Assembly (NCBI GenBank): GCA_963578605.1
Contig: CAUZEA010000197.1
Coordinates: 1-6,655 of the forward strand
DNA length: 6,655 nucleotides
Direction of reading: 5' to 3'
Source: JAKVCB01 sp963578605
GTDB lineage: Bacteria > Planctomycetota > Planctomycetia > Pirellulales > Lacipirellulaceae
In this document: one piece after another, positions 1-4,946 of the stretch
Position numbering within the stretch: the first letter of the stretch is position 1
How the letters are laid out: each line of letters starts with the position of its first letter
Notes under the pieces: generated by a model
Database searches by the model: none
What the model was told of the DNA's origin: nothing
What the model saw: only the letters and a program-made list of their open reading frames with translations
Made by a program: the position numbers and the translations under genes

Positions 1-1
1 C

Positions 2-304
2 AAGGAGGTGCGAAAGTGGCTCGACCAGGCAGACGTCCAAACGTTGTTCATTGCCAAGGGCAGCCCCTGGGAGAACGGCTACGTGGAGAGCTTCAACGGC
101 AGGCTTCGTGATGAGCTTCTCAATGGTGAGTTGTTCCTGAGCTTGGCTGAGGCACGCTGGGTCATCGACCGCTGGCGACTTGACTACAACCACCGCAGGC
201 CCCATAGTTCATTGGATTACCAGACCCCCGCCGCGTATGCGGTTGGCTGTGTTCTTCCAGCTTCGGCTACGCCTCAGCCTCCAGAACACAGCCGAGTTAC
301 TTAA
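2..304 (+). CDS. IS3-family transposase OrfB, C-terminal fragment (5' truncated by window edge)
   Basis: This is the last 100 codons of a DDE transposase (rve integrase core) that catalyses strand transfer of its own insertion sequence. The reading frame is open from base 2, so the gene starts upstream of the window; the GTG at 8 is not its true start. The motif SPWENGYVESFNGRLRDELL is the hallmark around the third catalytic acidic residue, which I place at the Glu codon 86-88 (VES). It is followed by the conserved ARWVIDRWRLDYNHRRPHSSL block that ends IS3-type integrase domains. In full elements of this group OrfB is normally produced as an OrfA-OrfB fusion by programmed frameshifting. The tail after YAVGC is a low-complexity stretch encoded by a DNA inverted repeat. 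The stop TAA (302-304) sits just inside the terminal repeat. Confidence 0.93.
   Translation, partial: KEVRKWLDQADVQTLFIAKGSPWENGYVESFNGRLRDELLNGELFLSLAEARWVIDRWRLDYNHRRPHSSLDYQTPAAYAVGCVLPASATPQPPEHSRVT
245..293 (+). repeat. 11-bp perfect inverted repeat inside the OrfB 3' end
   Basis: GGCTGTGTTCT at 245-255 is matched exactly by AGAACACAGCC at 283-293 around a 27-nt centre. The centre itself holds GGCT (265-268) and AGCC (276-279). In RNA it could form a strong stem, but there is no U-run after it, so it is not a classical terminator. It encodes the atypical Pro/Ala-rich tail of the transposase, which the decayed neighbouring copy (353-633) lacks. It may be a palindromic element inserted into, or evolved within, the transposase end. 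Confidence 0.6.
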
Positions 305-350
305 CCCCGATTCTCTCACTTAGGCTGGTACTAAAAGCGGGGTAAGGTCA
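305..350 (+). repeat. Right terminal inverted repeat of the left IS element
   Basis: Read from 350 inward on the minus strand it begins TGACCTTACCCC, continues with AGTACCAG, and later has AAGTGAGAGAATC. The left end of the element at 6335 shows the same blocks: TGACCTTACCCC, then AGTACCAG, then GTGAG and GAATC, with one gap and a few mismatches. The decayed copy at 589-633 carries a third version. IS3-family ends usually finish in TG...CA, as seen here. Confidence 0.85.
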
Positions 351-352
351 CG

Positions 353-590
353 TGGCTTGGCCAAGCAGATATTAAGGCATGATTCATCGCCCCCGACAGT
401 CCTTCGGAAAATGGTTATGCCGAGTCGGCGGGCGGCAAGGTAACTGACGAACTTTTGAACCAGGAGTTGTTCTTGAGCTTGGAGGAAGCCCGTTGGGTGA
501 TCGATCGCTGGCGATTGGACTACAATCACCACAGAGCTCATCGTTCGTTAGATTACCGGACTCCCACGGCATTCGCCGCCCACTGCAACC
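353..590 (+). pseudogene. Degenerate IS3-family OrfB C-terminal remnant
   Basis: The segment reads through the same conserved blocks as the transposase fragment just upstream: SENGYAES, DELLNQELFLSLEEARWVIDRWRLDYNHHRAHRSLDY and TPTAFAA. It is clearly dead. An in-frame TGA lies at 380-382, the SFNG after the catalytic Glu has become SAGG, and the 5' part of the gene is missing. The frame has also lost its stop near the terminal repeat, so it runs on for a further 400 bases antisense to the isomerase gene; that extension should not be annotated as protein. Many differences from the upstream copy point to an older insertion of a related but distinct element. Confidence 0.88.
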
Positions 591-591
591 C

Positions 592-633
592 GATTCTCTC
601 ACTTAAACTGGTACTAAGACCGGGGAAAGGTCA
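592..633 (+). repeat. Right terminal inverted repeat of the decayed IS
   Basis: The stretch CGATTCTCTCACTT at 592-605 is identical to the corresponding part of the repeat at 308-321, followed by CTGGTACTAA and GGGG-AAGGTCA with a few changes. It ends at TCA (631-633), marking the outer boundary of the old element. From 634 to 705 there is unrelated sequence downstream of the isomerase gene, in which I see only the 8-bp self-palindrome ACGTACGT at 680-687. Confidence 0.8.
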
Positions 634-705
634 TTCGAGGCTGAATACGTTGACCAGGCGCACTTTGTCCTCGATCGGAACGTACGTCGGTTTTCGATAT
701 CCCTG

Positions 706-1560
706 TTACAAATCGAGCACATGGTTCATCCGGGTGGCGATATCCTCCAGTCGATGGCGATCACCACCAGCGACTTCGGCAGTGGCCCATCCCGTGAAAT
801 TGATTTTGGCCAGCTCGTCGCGCACGCGGGGCCAGTCGACACTGCCTTCTCCAATTTTCACATCAAAGCCGGCACCCAGGCCCTTCTCGTTTTGCAACTT
901 GCGGCTGTATTCCTTGATGTCCAGCTTGCCGATGCGATTGCCTAAGACTTCAATCCAGTGGCCGGCATATCCCCAGCGAATGTTGTTGCCGACGTCGAAA
1001 TAGACTCCTACCAGCGGACTTTTTAATTCATCGACAAAGCGGGCCATACTGAGCGGCTCGTTGAGAAACGACGCCCACACGTTTTCGATCAGCAGATTGA
1101 TCTCTTGTTTCTCTGCATGCGGAATCGCCCGGCGAATGATGTCTTGTCGTTCGGCATAGTTTTTTAAGTACGAGCCTTTGGCGTCGGTCGGGACAACCAG
1201 TAAAACCGAGGTGGCTCCCAGGTCTTTGGCCACGTCGACAGACGTCGTGATGTCGGGATTGGAGGCACAGACAATCCCGTGGACGGCGACACCAGTTGCC
1301 TGGCTTACCTTGAGCAACGCATCACGATGTTTAACGGCTTCGGAGGTTTCAGGTTCGACACCATCGAATCCCAGATCCTTCAGCATCTTCAATTTGTCCA
1401 TGACCGAAAGCGGCTCGGTAATCATTCCGTACTTGACCGCTTTCTTGATTTTGCCAGTAAAGGCTCCTGCGACAGCTTGATGGGGTTTGGAAATCACGGC
1501 GGTAGCTCCGAGTGTGGCGGTGGTCTGCAGAAAGGTCCGGCGGTTATGTCGTGTCGGCAT
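706..1560 (-). CDS. Tat-tagged sugar phosphate isomerase/epimerase family protein (xylose isomerase-like TIM barrel)
   Basis: The 284-residue product is predicted to be a TIM-barrel enzyme of the AP_endonuc_2/xylose isomerase-like superfamily, which isomerises or epimerises sugars or polyols using a divalent metal. Residues 7-12 (RRTFLQ) followed by a hydrophobic Ala/Thr-rich stretch form a twin-arginine export signal, with a possible cleavage site near AVA-G (about residue 31). The barrel follows: VKYGMI (strand 1), LGFDGVEPE (66-71), VHGIVCASNP (93-102), LLIENV with likely metal ligand Glu159, YFDVGNN with Asp189, KLDIKEY (212-218), and WATAEVAGGD with Glu262. Where D-tagatose 3-epimerase-type enzymes have a metal-binding His there is Asp214. 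I chose the ATG at 1560 because it puts the Tat motif near the N-terminus; the frame stays open upstream but would translate the 20-bp tandem repeat. No strong Shine-Dalgarno is visible. It is divergent from ribokinase. The substrate is unknown. Confidence 0.85.
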   Translation of the reverse strand: MPTRHNRRTFLQTTATLGATAVISKPHQAVAGAFTGKIKKAVKYGMITEPLSVMDKLKMLKDLGFDGVEPETSEAVKHRDALLKVSQATGVAVHGIVCASNPDITTSVDVAKDLGATSVLLVVPTDAKGSYLKNYAERQDIIRRAIPHAEKQEINLLIENVWASFLNEPLSMARFVDELKSPLVGVYFDVGNNIRWGYAGHWIEVLGNRIGKLDIKEYSRKLQNEKGLGAGFDVKIGEGSVDWPRVRDELAKINFTGWATAEVAGGDRHRLEDIATRMNHVLDL

Positions 1561-1571
1561 GATGTTATTTT

Positions 1572-1611
1572 CTTGTACGTATTGGGTGCGGCTTGTACGT
1601 ATTGGGTGCGG
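1572..1611. repeat. Perfect 20-bp tandem duplication upstream of the isomerase gene
   Basis: The unit CTTGTACGTATTGGGTGCGG occurs twice back to back (1572-1591 and 1592-1611) with no mismatch. It ends 11 bases before the isomerase start codon on the minus strand. Each unit includes the short palindrome TACGTA. Twenty bases is close to two helical turns, so a protein bound to each unit would sit on the same face of the DNA. It may be a pair of regulator sites or simply a recent slippage duplication. Confidence 0.9.
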
Positions 1612-1630
1612 GTGGAACCTAACTTTCGTC

Positions 1631-1659
1631 AATATAGCTGATCTTCCCGGGGTTGAGAA
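1631..1659 (-). promoter_or_regulatory. Possible sigma-70-type promoter for the isomerase gene
   Basis: On the minus strand, TTCTCA (1659-1654, 4 of 6 to the -35 consensus) is separated by 17 bases from TATATT (1636-1631, 5 of 6 to the -10 consensus). Transcription from it would begin around 1624, so both 20-bp repeat units would lie in the untranslated leader. This rests on consensus matching only. Confidence 0.35.
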
Positions 1660-1755
1660 CTTATCACAACAGGATCTACGGCGGCCAGTTTTTGTGCAGC
1701 TCGCCACGCTTTGCGCTCAGATTGAGTTTTTCGGTTTGGGTTGGTAACTTTGAGT

Positions 1756-1770
1756 GTTCGTGATACGAAC
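1756..1770. promoter_or_regulatory. Operator-like dyad GTTCGT-GAT-ACGAAC
   Basis: A perfect 6-bp inverted repeat with a 3-bp centre has the size expected for a dimeric helix-turn-helix repressor site. A weak plus-strand promoter match, TTGAGT (1722-1727), 17 bases, then TAACTT (1745-1750), would put the transcription start on or just beside the dyad, a typical repressing position for ribokinase. No regulator gene lies in the window, so the binding protein is unknown. Confidence 0.4.
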
Positions 1771-1957
1771 TGGTCTCCTTTATCTTACGGGCAGTGTGCC
1801 GCGGAAATGGTATCCGTGAGACGAACCAAGGGGCAGTGCCTTGATCAGGTCCTGCGCGGGCTGGTCGCAGGTTTTGCCCAGATCCCACGGAAAAATGGTG
1901 ATTGTGATAAAACCAGTATGACCTGCTCCGACGCGGGTTTCGGAAGGACTCTGAATC

Positions 1958-2881
1958 ATGAGCAAGAAGATTGTGGTTGTCGGTAGTTCGAACACCGACA
2001 TGATCATCCAGACGGACCATATCCCTCGACCGGGCGAAACCGTGATCGGGGGAACCTTTTCGACGGCTGCCGGCGGCAAAGGCGCCAATCAGGCCGTCGC
2101 CGCAGCGCGTGCTGGCGGGGAAGTCACCCTCGTTGCTCGCGTCGGGACAGATATGTTCGGTGACCAGGCCATCGAAGGCTTCATTAAGGACAACATCGAT
2201 GTCAAGTATGTGATCAAAGACCCTCACCAGCCATCGGGGATGGCGTTGATCTTCGTGGATGAACAGGGCGAGAACAGCATCGCGGTGGCTTCCGGGGCAA
2301 ATGGCAAGCTGAGCCCTGCAGACGTTCAGGCCGCCAGTGGTATCATTGCTGGAGCCGATGTCATCCTGATGCAACTCGAGACACCGCTAGATACGATCCG
2401 CGTAGCGGTAGCCATTGCTGATCGGGCTGGCGTCAAGGTGATCCTCAATCCTGCGCCTGCCCAACAGCTCGACGAGGGGATTTTGAGCAAAGTCTCTATC
2501 CTCACGCCCAATGAGAGCGAGGCAGAACTGCTCACTGGAATTGCAGTTAAAGGTGACGCTGATTCTCGGAACGCGGCCAAATCCCTGGCCGAAAAGGGGG
2601 TCGGCACAGTGCTCATTACCCTCGGTCCACGCGGCGTGTTTGTTTGCGGCGAAGGTCTGAACCAACTGGTCCCCGGCTTTGAAGTGGAGGCGGTCGACAG
2701 TACGGCGGCCGGAGACGTTTTCAATGGCACTTTGGCAGTCGCCCTGGCCGAAGGCAAGCCACTTGACCGGGCAATTCTCTTTGCCAGCGCCGCAGGCGCT
2801 CTATCGGTGACCAAACTTGGCGCCCAACCCTCGGCTCCAACCCGGGAAGAGATTGAGCTGTTCCTGGAAGCGATTCTTTGA
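1958..2881 (+). CDS. rbsK: Ribokinase (PfkB family)
   Basis: This cytoplasmic kinase transfers phosphate from ATP to the O5 of D-ribose (or a related sugar), giving ribose 5-phosphate for the pentose phosphate pathway. At 307 residues it has normal length and resembles E. coli RbsK throughout. Visible features are the substrate-binding start GSSNTD (9-14), the PfkB signature GGKGANQAVAAARAG (39-53), ALIFVDEQGEN (96-106), NPAPA (164-168), TPNESEAELLTG (183-194), LITLGPRGV (219-227) and the second signature DSTAAGDVFNG (247-257). In that last motif Asp253 is the expected catalytic base and Asp247 lies in the monovalent-cation loop. The C-terminal GAQPSAPTREEIELFL is also typical. The ATG at 1958 is preceded by GGAAGGA (1942-1948) nine bases upstream. 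The gene is transcribed alone, away from the isomerase and towards the dehydrogenase operon. PfkB enzymes vary in sugar choice, so the true substrate could be another pentose or hexose, but the motifs favour ribokinase. Confidence 0.94.
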   Translation: MSKKIVVVGSSNTDMIIQTDHIPRPGETVIGGTFSTAAGGKGANQAVAAARAGGEVTLVARVGTDMFGDQAIEGFIKDNIDVKYVIKDPHQPSGMALIFVDEQGENSIAVASGANGKLSPADVQAASGIIAGADVILMQLETPLDTIRVAVAIADRAGVKVILNPAPAQQLDEGILSKVSILTPNESEAELLTGIAVKGDADSRNAAKSLAEKGVGTVLITLGPRGVFVCGEGLNQLVPGFEVEAVDSTAAGDVFNGTLAVALAEGKPLDRAILFASAAGALSVTKLGAQPSAPTREEIELFLEAIL

Positions 2882-2939
2882 TCCGATGGTGTGAGCAAGC
2901 AGTTGTTGACCCGGTGGTTCGCATGCCGCTGCAGGGGAG

Positions 2940-2958
2940 ACTGGTCATACTGACCGGT
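2940..2958 (+). terminator. Short hairpin between convergent genes, possible weak terminator
   Basis: ACTGGTCA (2940-2947), TAC, then TGACCGGT (2951-2958) forms an eight-pair stem in plus-strand RNA with one G-U pair, about 60 bases after the ribokinase stop. The position suits a terminator of ribokinase. No U-run follows and the loop is only three bases, so it could be chance. The rest of 2882-3108 shows no gene, only a 10-bp self-palindrome CGCCATGGCG at 3024-3033. Confidence 0.3.
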
Positions 2959-3108
2959 GGTATTCCGCAGGAAGTCCCATTTCGCTGGAGTCCACTAATG
3001 CGTCTGTTTACGCTCTTTCTTCTCGCCATGGCGCAACAAGATCACATTCTCCTTCCAACCGTTCGAGGTCACACTCGGCGATCGTTGCGGGGATGAATAT
3101 TGCCGGTC

Positions 3109-4053
3109 TCACGGCGTGTCCAATTCCTTGAGATAGTTGATTTGATTAACAATCTGCCGATCGCGACGTTCAATCAGCGTCGTGCCGTCACGTTTCGTCC
3201 AATCGTAAAATCCCTTGCCGTTTTTCATGCCTGACTCGTGGCGCCTGACCATCTCTTCCAGCAGTTTTGACGGCTGATGATTGTCGGCAAGGTCGGCCAG
3301 CAGATAGTCGTGAATGTTCTTGACCAGGTCCAGGCCGACCAGATCCATGTTTTCCAGCGGCCCCACGGCGGACAGTCGCAAACCGAACGTGAGCCGCACA
3401 ACGCGGTCAATATCTGCGGGCGAGGCAATACCGCGTTCGACGAGGTGGATCGCCTCGCGCCACAACGCGTGTAACAGACGATTACCGATAAAACCAGGTA
3501 CGTCCTGGTTCACACGAACCGGAATCTTGCCAATCGATTCGACTAAATCACAAACACGATCCATCAAGCCCGGCGGCGTGTCGTCGCCACGAATCACCTC
3601 GACCAACGGCATCAGGTGCGGAGGGTTCCAGAAATGCGTGCCGACCAGCAGGTGCCCCGTGCCGCTCTGCCGACCCAGCTGCGTAATGCTCAATCCACTG
3701 GTGGTAGTGATGAAGATCGAACCGCGGCTGAGACAGTCGGTCATGCGTCTGAAGAGTGCGACTTTCTGAGCCATGTCCTCGGCAATGCAGTCCATCACGA
3801 GATCAGCGCGCTGGTCCACAACCGGCAGTTCATCGATGAGCTCGGTCGTTCCCGCTTCGCTCGGAGCCGGGCCAACGTGCTCATCCATCCAGGTCTCGAG
3901 GGAATCCAGGGCCGGCTCCACCGCTGCCAGCTTGCCGGGATCACGCGTCCACAACAACACACGATACCCCGCACGTCGAAAGGAGACGGCCGCGGCAGCG
4001 CCCATCTGTCCAATGCCGCAGATAGCGATATTTTGAAGCGTGGAGTGGTTCAT
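3109..4053 (-). CDS. 3-hydroxyacyl-CoA dehydrogenase family NAD-dependent oxidoreductase
   Basis: The 314-residue enzyme has the two-domain layout of L-3-hydroxyacyl-CoA dehydrogenases and of the related L-gulonate 3-dehydrogenase (lambda-crystallin). Both oxidise a secondary hydroxyl beta to a carboxyl or thioester. The N-terminal Rossmann domain begins IAICGIGQMG, with the GxGxxG dinucleotide loop at residues 13-18. DCIAED supplies the conserved Glu92, and TTSGLSI the conserved Ser119. THFWNPPHLMPLVEV holds the expected catalytic His140-Glu152 pair. The C-terminal domain opens at DVPGFIGNRL and includes GPLENMDLVGLDL and the GMKNGKGFYDW motif. The ATG at 4053 is chosen because GGAGGG lies seven bases upstream; an in-frame ATG at 4068 overlaps that site. 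It is last in the operon, 55 bases after the short-chain dehydrogenase. There is no enoyl-CoA hydratase or thiolase nearby, so a sugar-acid or hydroxy-acid substrate is at least as likely as an acyl-CoA; this is inference. Confidence 0.85.
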   Translation of the reverse strand: MNHSTLQNIAICGIGQMGAAAAVSFRRAGYRVLLWTRDPGKLAAVEPALDSLETWMDEHVGPAPSEAGTTELIDELPVVDQRADLVMDCIAEDMAQKVALFRRMTDCLSRGSIFITTTSGLSITQLGRQSGTGHLLVGTHFWNPPHLMPLVEVIRGDDTPPGLMDRVCDLVESIGKIPVRVNQDVPGFIGNRLLHALWREAIHLVERGIASPADIDRVVRLTFGLRLSAVGPLENMDLVGLDLVKNIHDYLLADLADNHQPSKLLEEMVRRHESGMKNGKGFYDWTKRDGTTLIERRDRQIVNQINYLKELDTP

Positions 4054-4060
4054 AACAACT

Positions 4061-4066
4061 CCCTCC
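4061..4066 (-). promoter_or_regulatory. Ribosome binding site GGAGGG deciding the start of the 3-hydroxyacyl-CoA dehydrogenase-like gene
   Basis: GGAGGG on the minus strand lies seven bases before the ATG at 4053. An alternative ATG at 4068-4066 overlaps this site and has no Shine-Dalgarno of its own at normal spacing, so the downstream ATG is preferred. Confidence 0.75.
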
Positions 4067-4108
4067 ATAATTTCCAGACCGTCGCCCTGGGGAATAGGAA
4101 AACGGGAC

Positions 4109-4939
4109 TCAACCGGAGCGTTTCGGCGGCGCCGCAGAAACCCCTTCGAGGCCACCATTGACCGAGAGAACCTGTCCCGTGATCCAGGACGCCTCGGAGC
4201 TGCACAGGAACGCCACACTGCTGGCGATATCTTCCGGTTCTCCCCAGCGGGAGAGTGGGATCGCCTGGCGAACGCGCTCGATCATGTCCTGCTCGCTGAG
4301 ATCGAGACTCTTTGCCCGCTGGGACATGACGTTCTTGTTGAAATCCGTATAGACCGGTCCGGGACTGATCGCGTTGACGCGAACCCCGTACGCCGCCAGC
4401 TCGAGCGCCAGGGTCCGGGTAAAGCTGATCACGGCCGCTTTGCTGGCGTTATAGGCTGCCACCAAGGCGGCGGGATTCTGTCCGTTGATCGATGCCAGGT
4501 TCACGATGGCGCCAGACTCGCGACGTTCCATGATACGGCCGGCAGCACGACAGGTGTGAAACGTGCCGGTCATGTTCACCTCGAACACGCGCCGCCATTG
4601 GTCGTCAGTCAATTCGACAACGGGACACACGTCCTGCCCCAGGCCGGCGCTATTGACCAGGATATCGAGCGGACCATGCTCTTCGACGAGGTGACGAAAC
4701 AATTCATCGACCTGACGGCTATCGGTCACGTCCAGCGCGGCGGCCTCCGCCTCGAGGCCATCGGCCTGTAGTTTATCGGCTGAGGTCCGCGCTTTGTCGA
4801 ATTGAAGGTCCGCCAGCACCGTTCGTGCGCCGTCGAGCGCAAGCTGCCTGGCGATCTCGAAGCCCAGCCCCTGGGCCGCGCCGGTGACCACTGCAACCAG
4901 GCCATCTAAACGTCGGGATGGATCAGCAGGAGCACTCAT
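4109..4939 (-). CDS. Short-chain dehydrogenase/reductase (SDR), classical type
   Basis: This 276-residue NAD(P)-dependent oxidoreductase has a complete classical SDR layout. The cofactor motif TGAAQGLG is at residues 19-26. An acidic Asp44 at the end of strand 2 (VLADL) favours NAD over NADP. Asp70 in LDVTD contacts the adenine, and NSAG (96-99) replaces the commoner NNAG. The catalytic tetrad is present as Asn122, Ser150, Tyr163 and Lys167 (YNASK). AISPGPVYTD (after the active site) and the C-terminal WITGQVLSVNGG are typical of the 3-oxoacyl-ACP reductase/glucose dehydrogenase-like subgroup, whose members oxidise many sugars, polyols and hydroxy acids. The ATG at 4939 lies only seven bases after the stop of the upstream oxidoreductase, so the two are co-transcribed and probably translationally coupled; no clear Shine-Dalgarno is visible. 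Family confidence is high. The substrate cannot be read from sequence. Confidence 0.92.
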   Translation of the reverse strand: MSAPADPSRRLDGLVAVVTGAAQGLGFEIARQLALDGARTVLADLQFDKARTSADKLQADGLEAEAAALDVTDSRQVDELFRHLVEEHGPLDILVNSAGLGQDVCPVVELTDDQWRRVFEVNMTGTFHTCRAAGRIMERRESGAIVNLASINGQNPAALVAAYNASKAAVISFTRTLALELAAYGVRVNAISPGPVYTDFNKNVMSQRAKSLDLSEQDMIERVRQAIPLSRWGEPEDIASSVAFLCSSEASWITGQVLSVNGGLEGVSAAPPKRSG

Positions 4940-4946
4940 AGCAATT

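Larger units (their letters stand above)
1..350 (+). mobile_element. IS3-family element, right-hand part (left end outside window)
   Basis: The segment holds the C-terminal part of an IS3-family OrfB transposase followed directly by a terminal inverted repeat ending in CA at 350. The IR, read inward as TGACCTTACCCC, matches the left end of another element at 6335. The coding part has no internal stop, so this copy looks fairly young. The four bases after its end (CGTG, 351-354) may be one copy of the target duplication, but the other copy would lie upstream of the window. The sequence beyond 350 is the interior of a second, related transposase gene, so this element probably inserted into that one. 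The IS407-group assignment rests on protein style only. Confidence 0.85.
351..633 (+). mobile_element. Decayed IS3-family remnant (right end only), interrupted by the left IS
   Basis: Translation from 353 aligns residue by residue with the intact OrfB fragment at 23 onward (WLGQADIKA-stop-FIAPDSPSENGYAES against WLDQADVQTLFIAKGSPWENGYVES). The remnant then runs to its own right terminal repeat. Its homology begins within two bases of the end of the first IS, which is what insertion of that IS into this one would give. Only the right part is visible; the remainder may lie upstream of the first IS, outside the window. Confidence 0.85.
1561..1957. other. 397-bp divergent intergenic region between isomerase and ribokinase genes
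   Basis: No credible gene lies here; the short open frames have no family signature. It contains, from left to right, a 20-bp tandem duplication (1572-1611), a sigma-70-like promoter for the isomerase on the minus strand (1631-1659), an operator-like dyad (1756-1770), and the ribokinase ribosome binding site (GGAAGGA, 1942-1948). The long ribokinase leader (about 190 bases after the dyad) has no riboswitch structure that I recognise. Confidence 0.6.

Noticed and set aside
455..1003. 182-codon plus-strand open frame continuing from the decayed transposase
   Set aside because: Only the first part resembles a transposase. The remainder passes through the terminal repeat and then runs antisense to the isomerase, so it is a loss-of-stop extension rather than a gene.
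1561..1707. N-terminal extension of the isomerase frame up to 1707
   Set aside because: It would translate the 20-bp tandem repeat and bury the twin-arginine signal about 50 residues inside the protein; the ATG at 1560 fits the family.
1772..1957. Riboswitch in the ribokinase leader
   Set aside because: No conserved riboswitch core was recognised; the leader has only short, unstable pairings by eye.
1676..2374. 232-codon minus-strand open frame antisense to ribokinase
   Set aside because: It lies opposite a strongly recognisable ribokinase and shows no family motif; it is a shadow of that gene's codon bias.
2878..3096. Small plus-strand frame after ribokinase, considered as an RbsD-like or membrane protein
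   Set aside because: It has no RbsD motif, no ribosome binding site and a weak start overlapping the ribokinase stop; only a short hydrophobic stretch by chance.
4054..4218. Longer start for the 3-hydroxyacyl-CoA dehydrogenase-like gene, overlapping the SDR end
   Set aside because: The extension is not Rossmann-like and the GGAGGG site points to the ATG at 4053.
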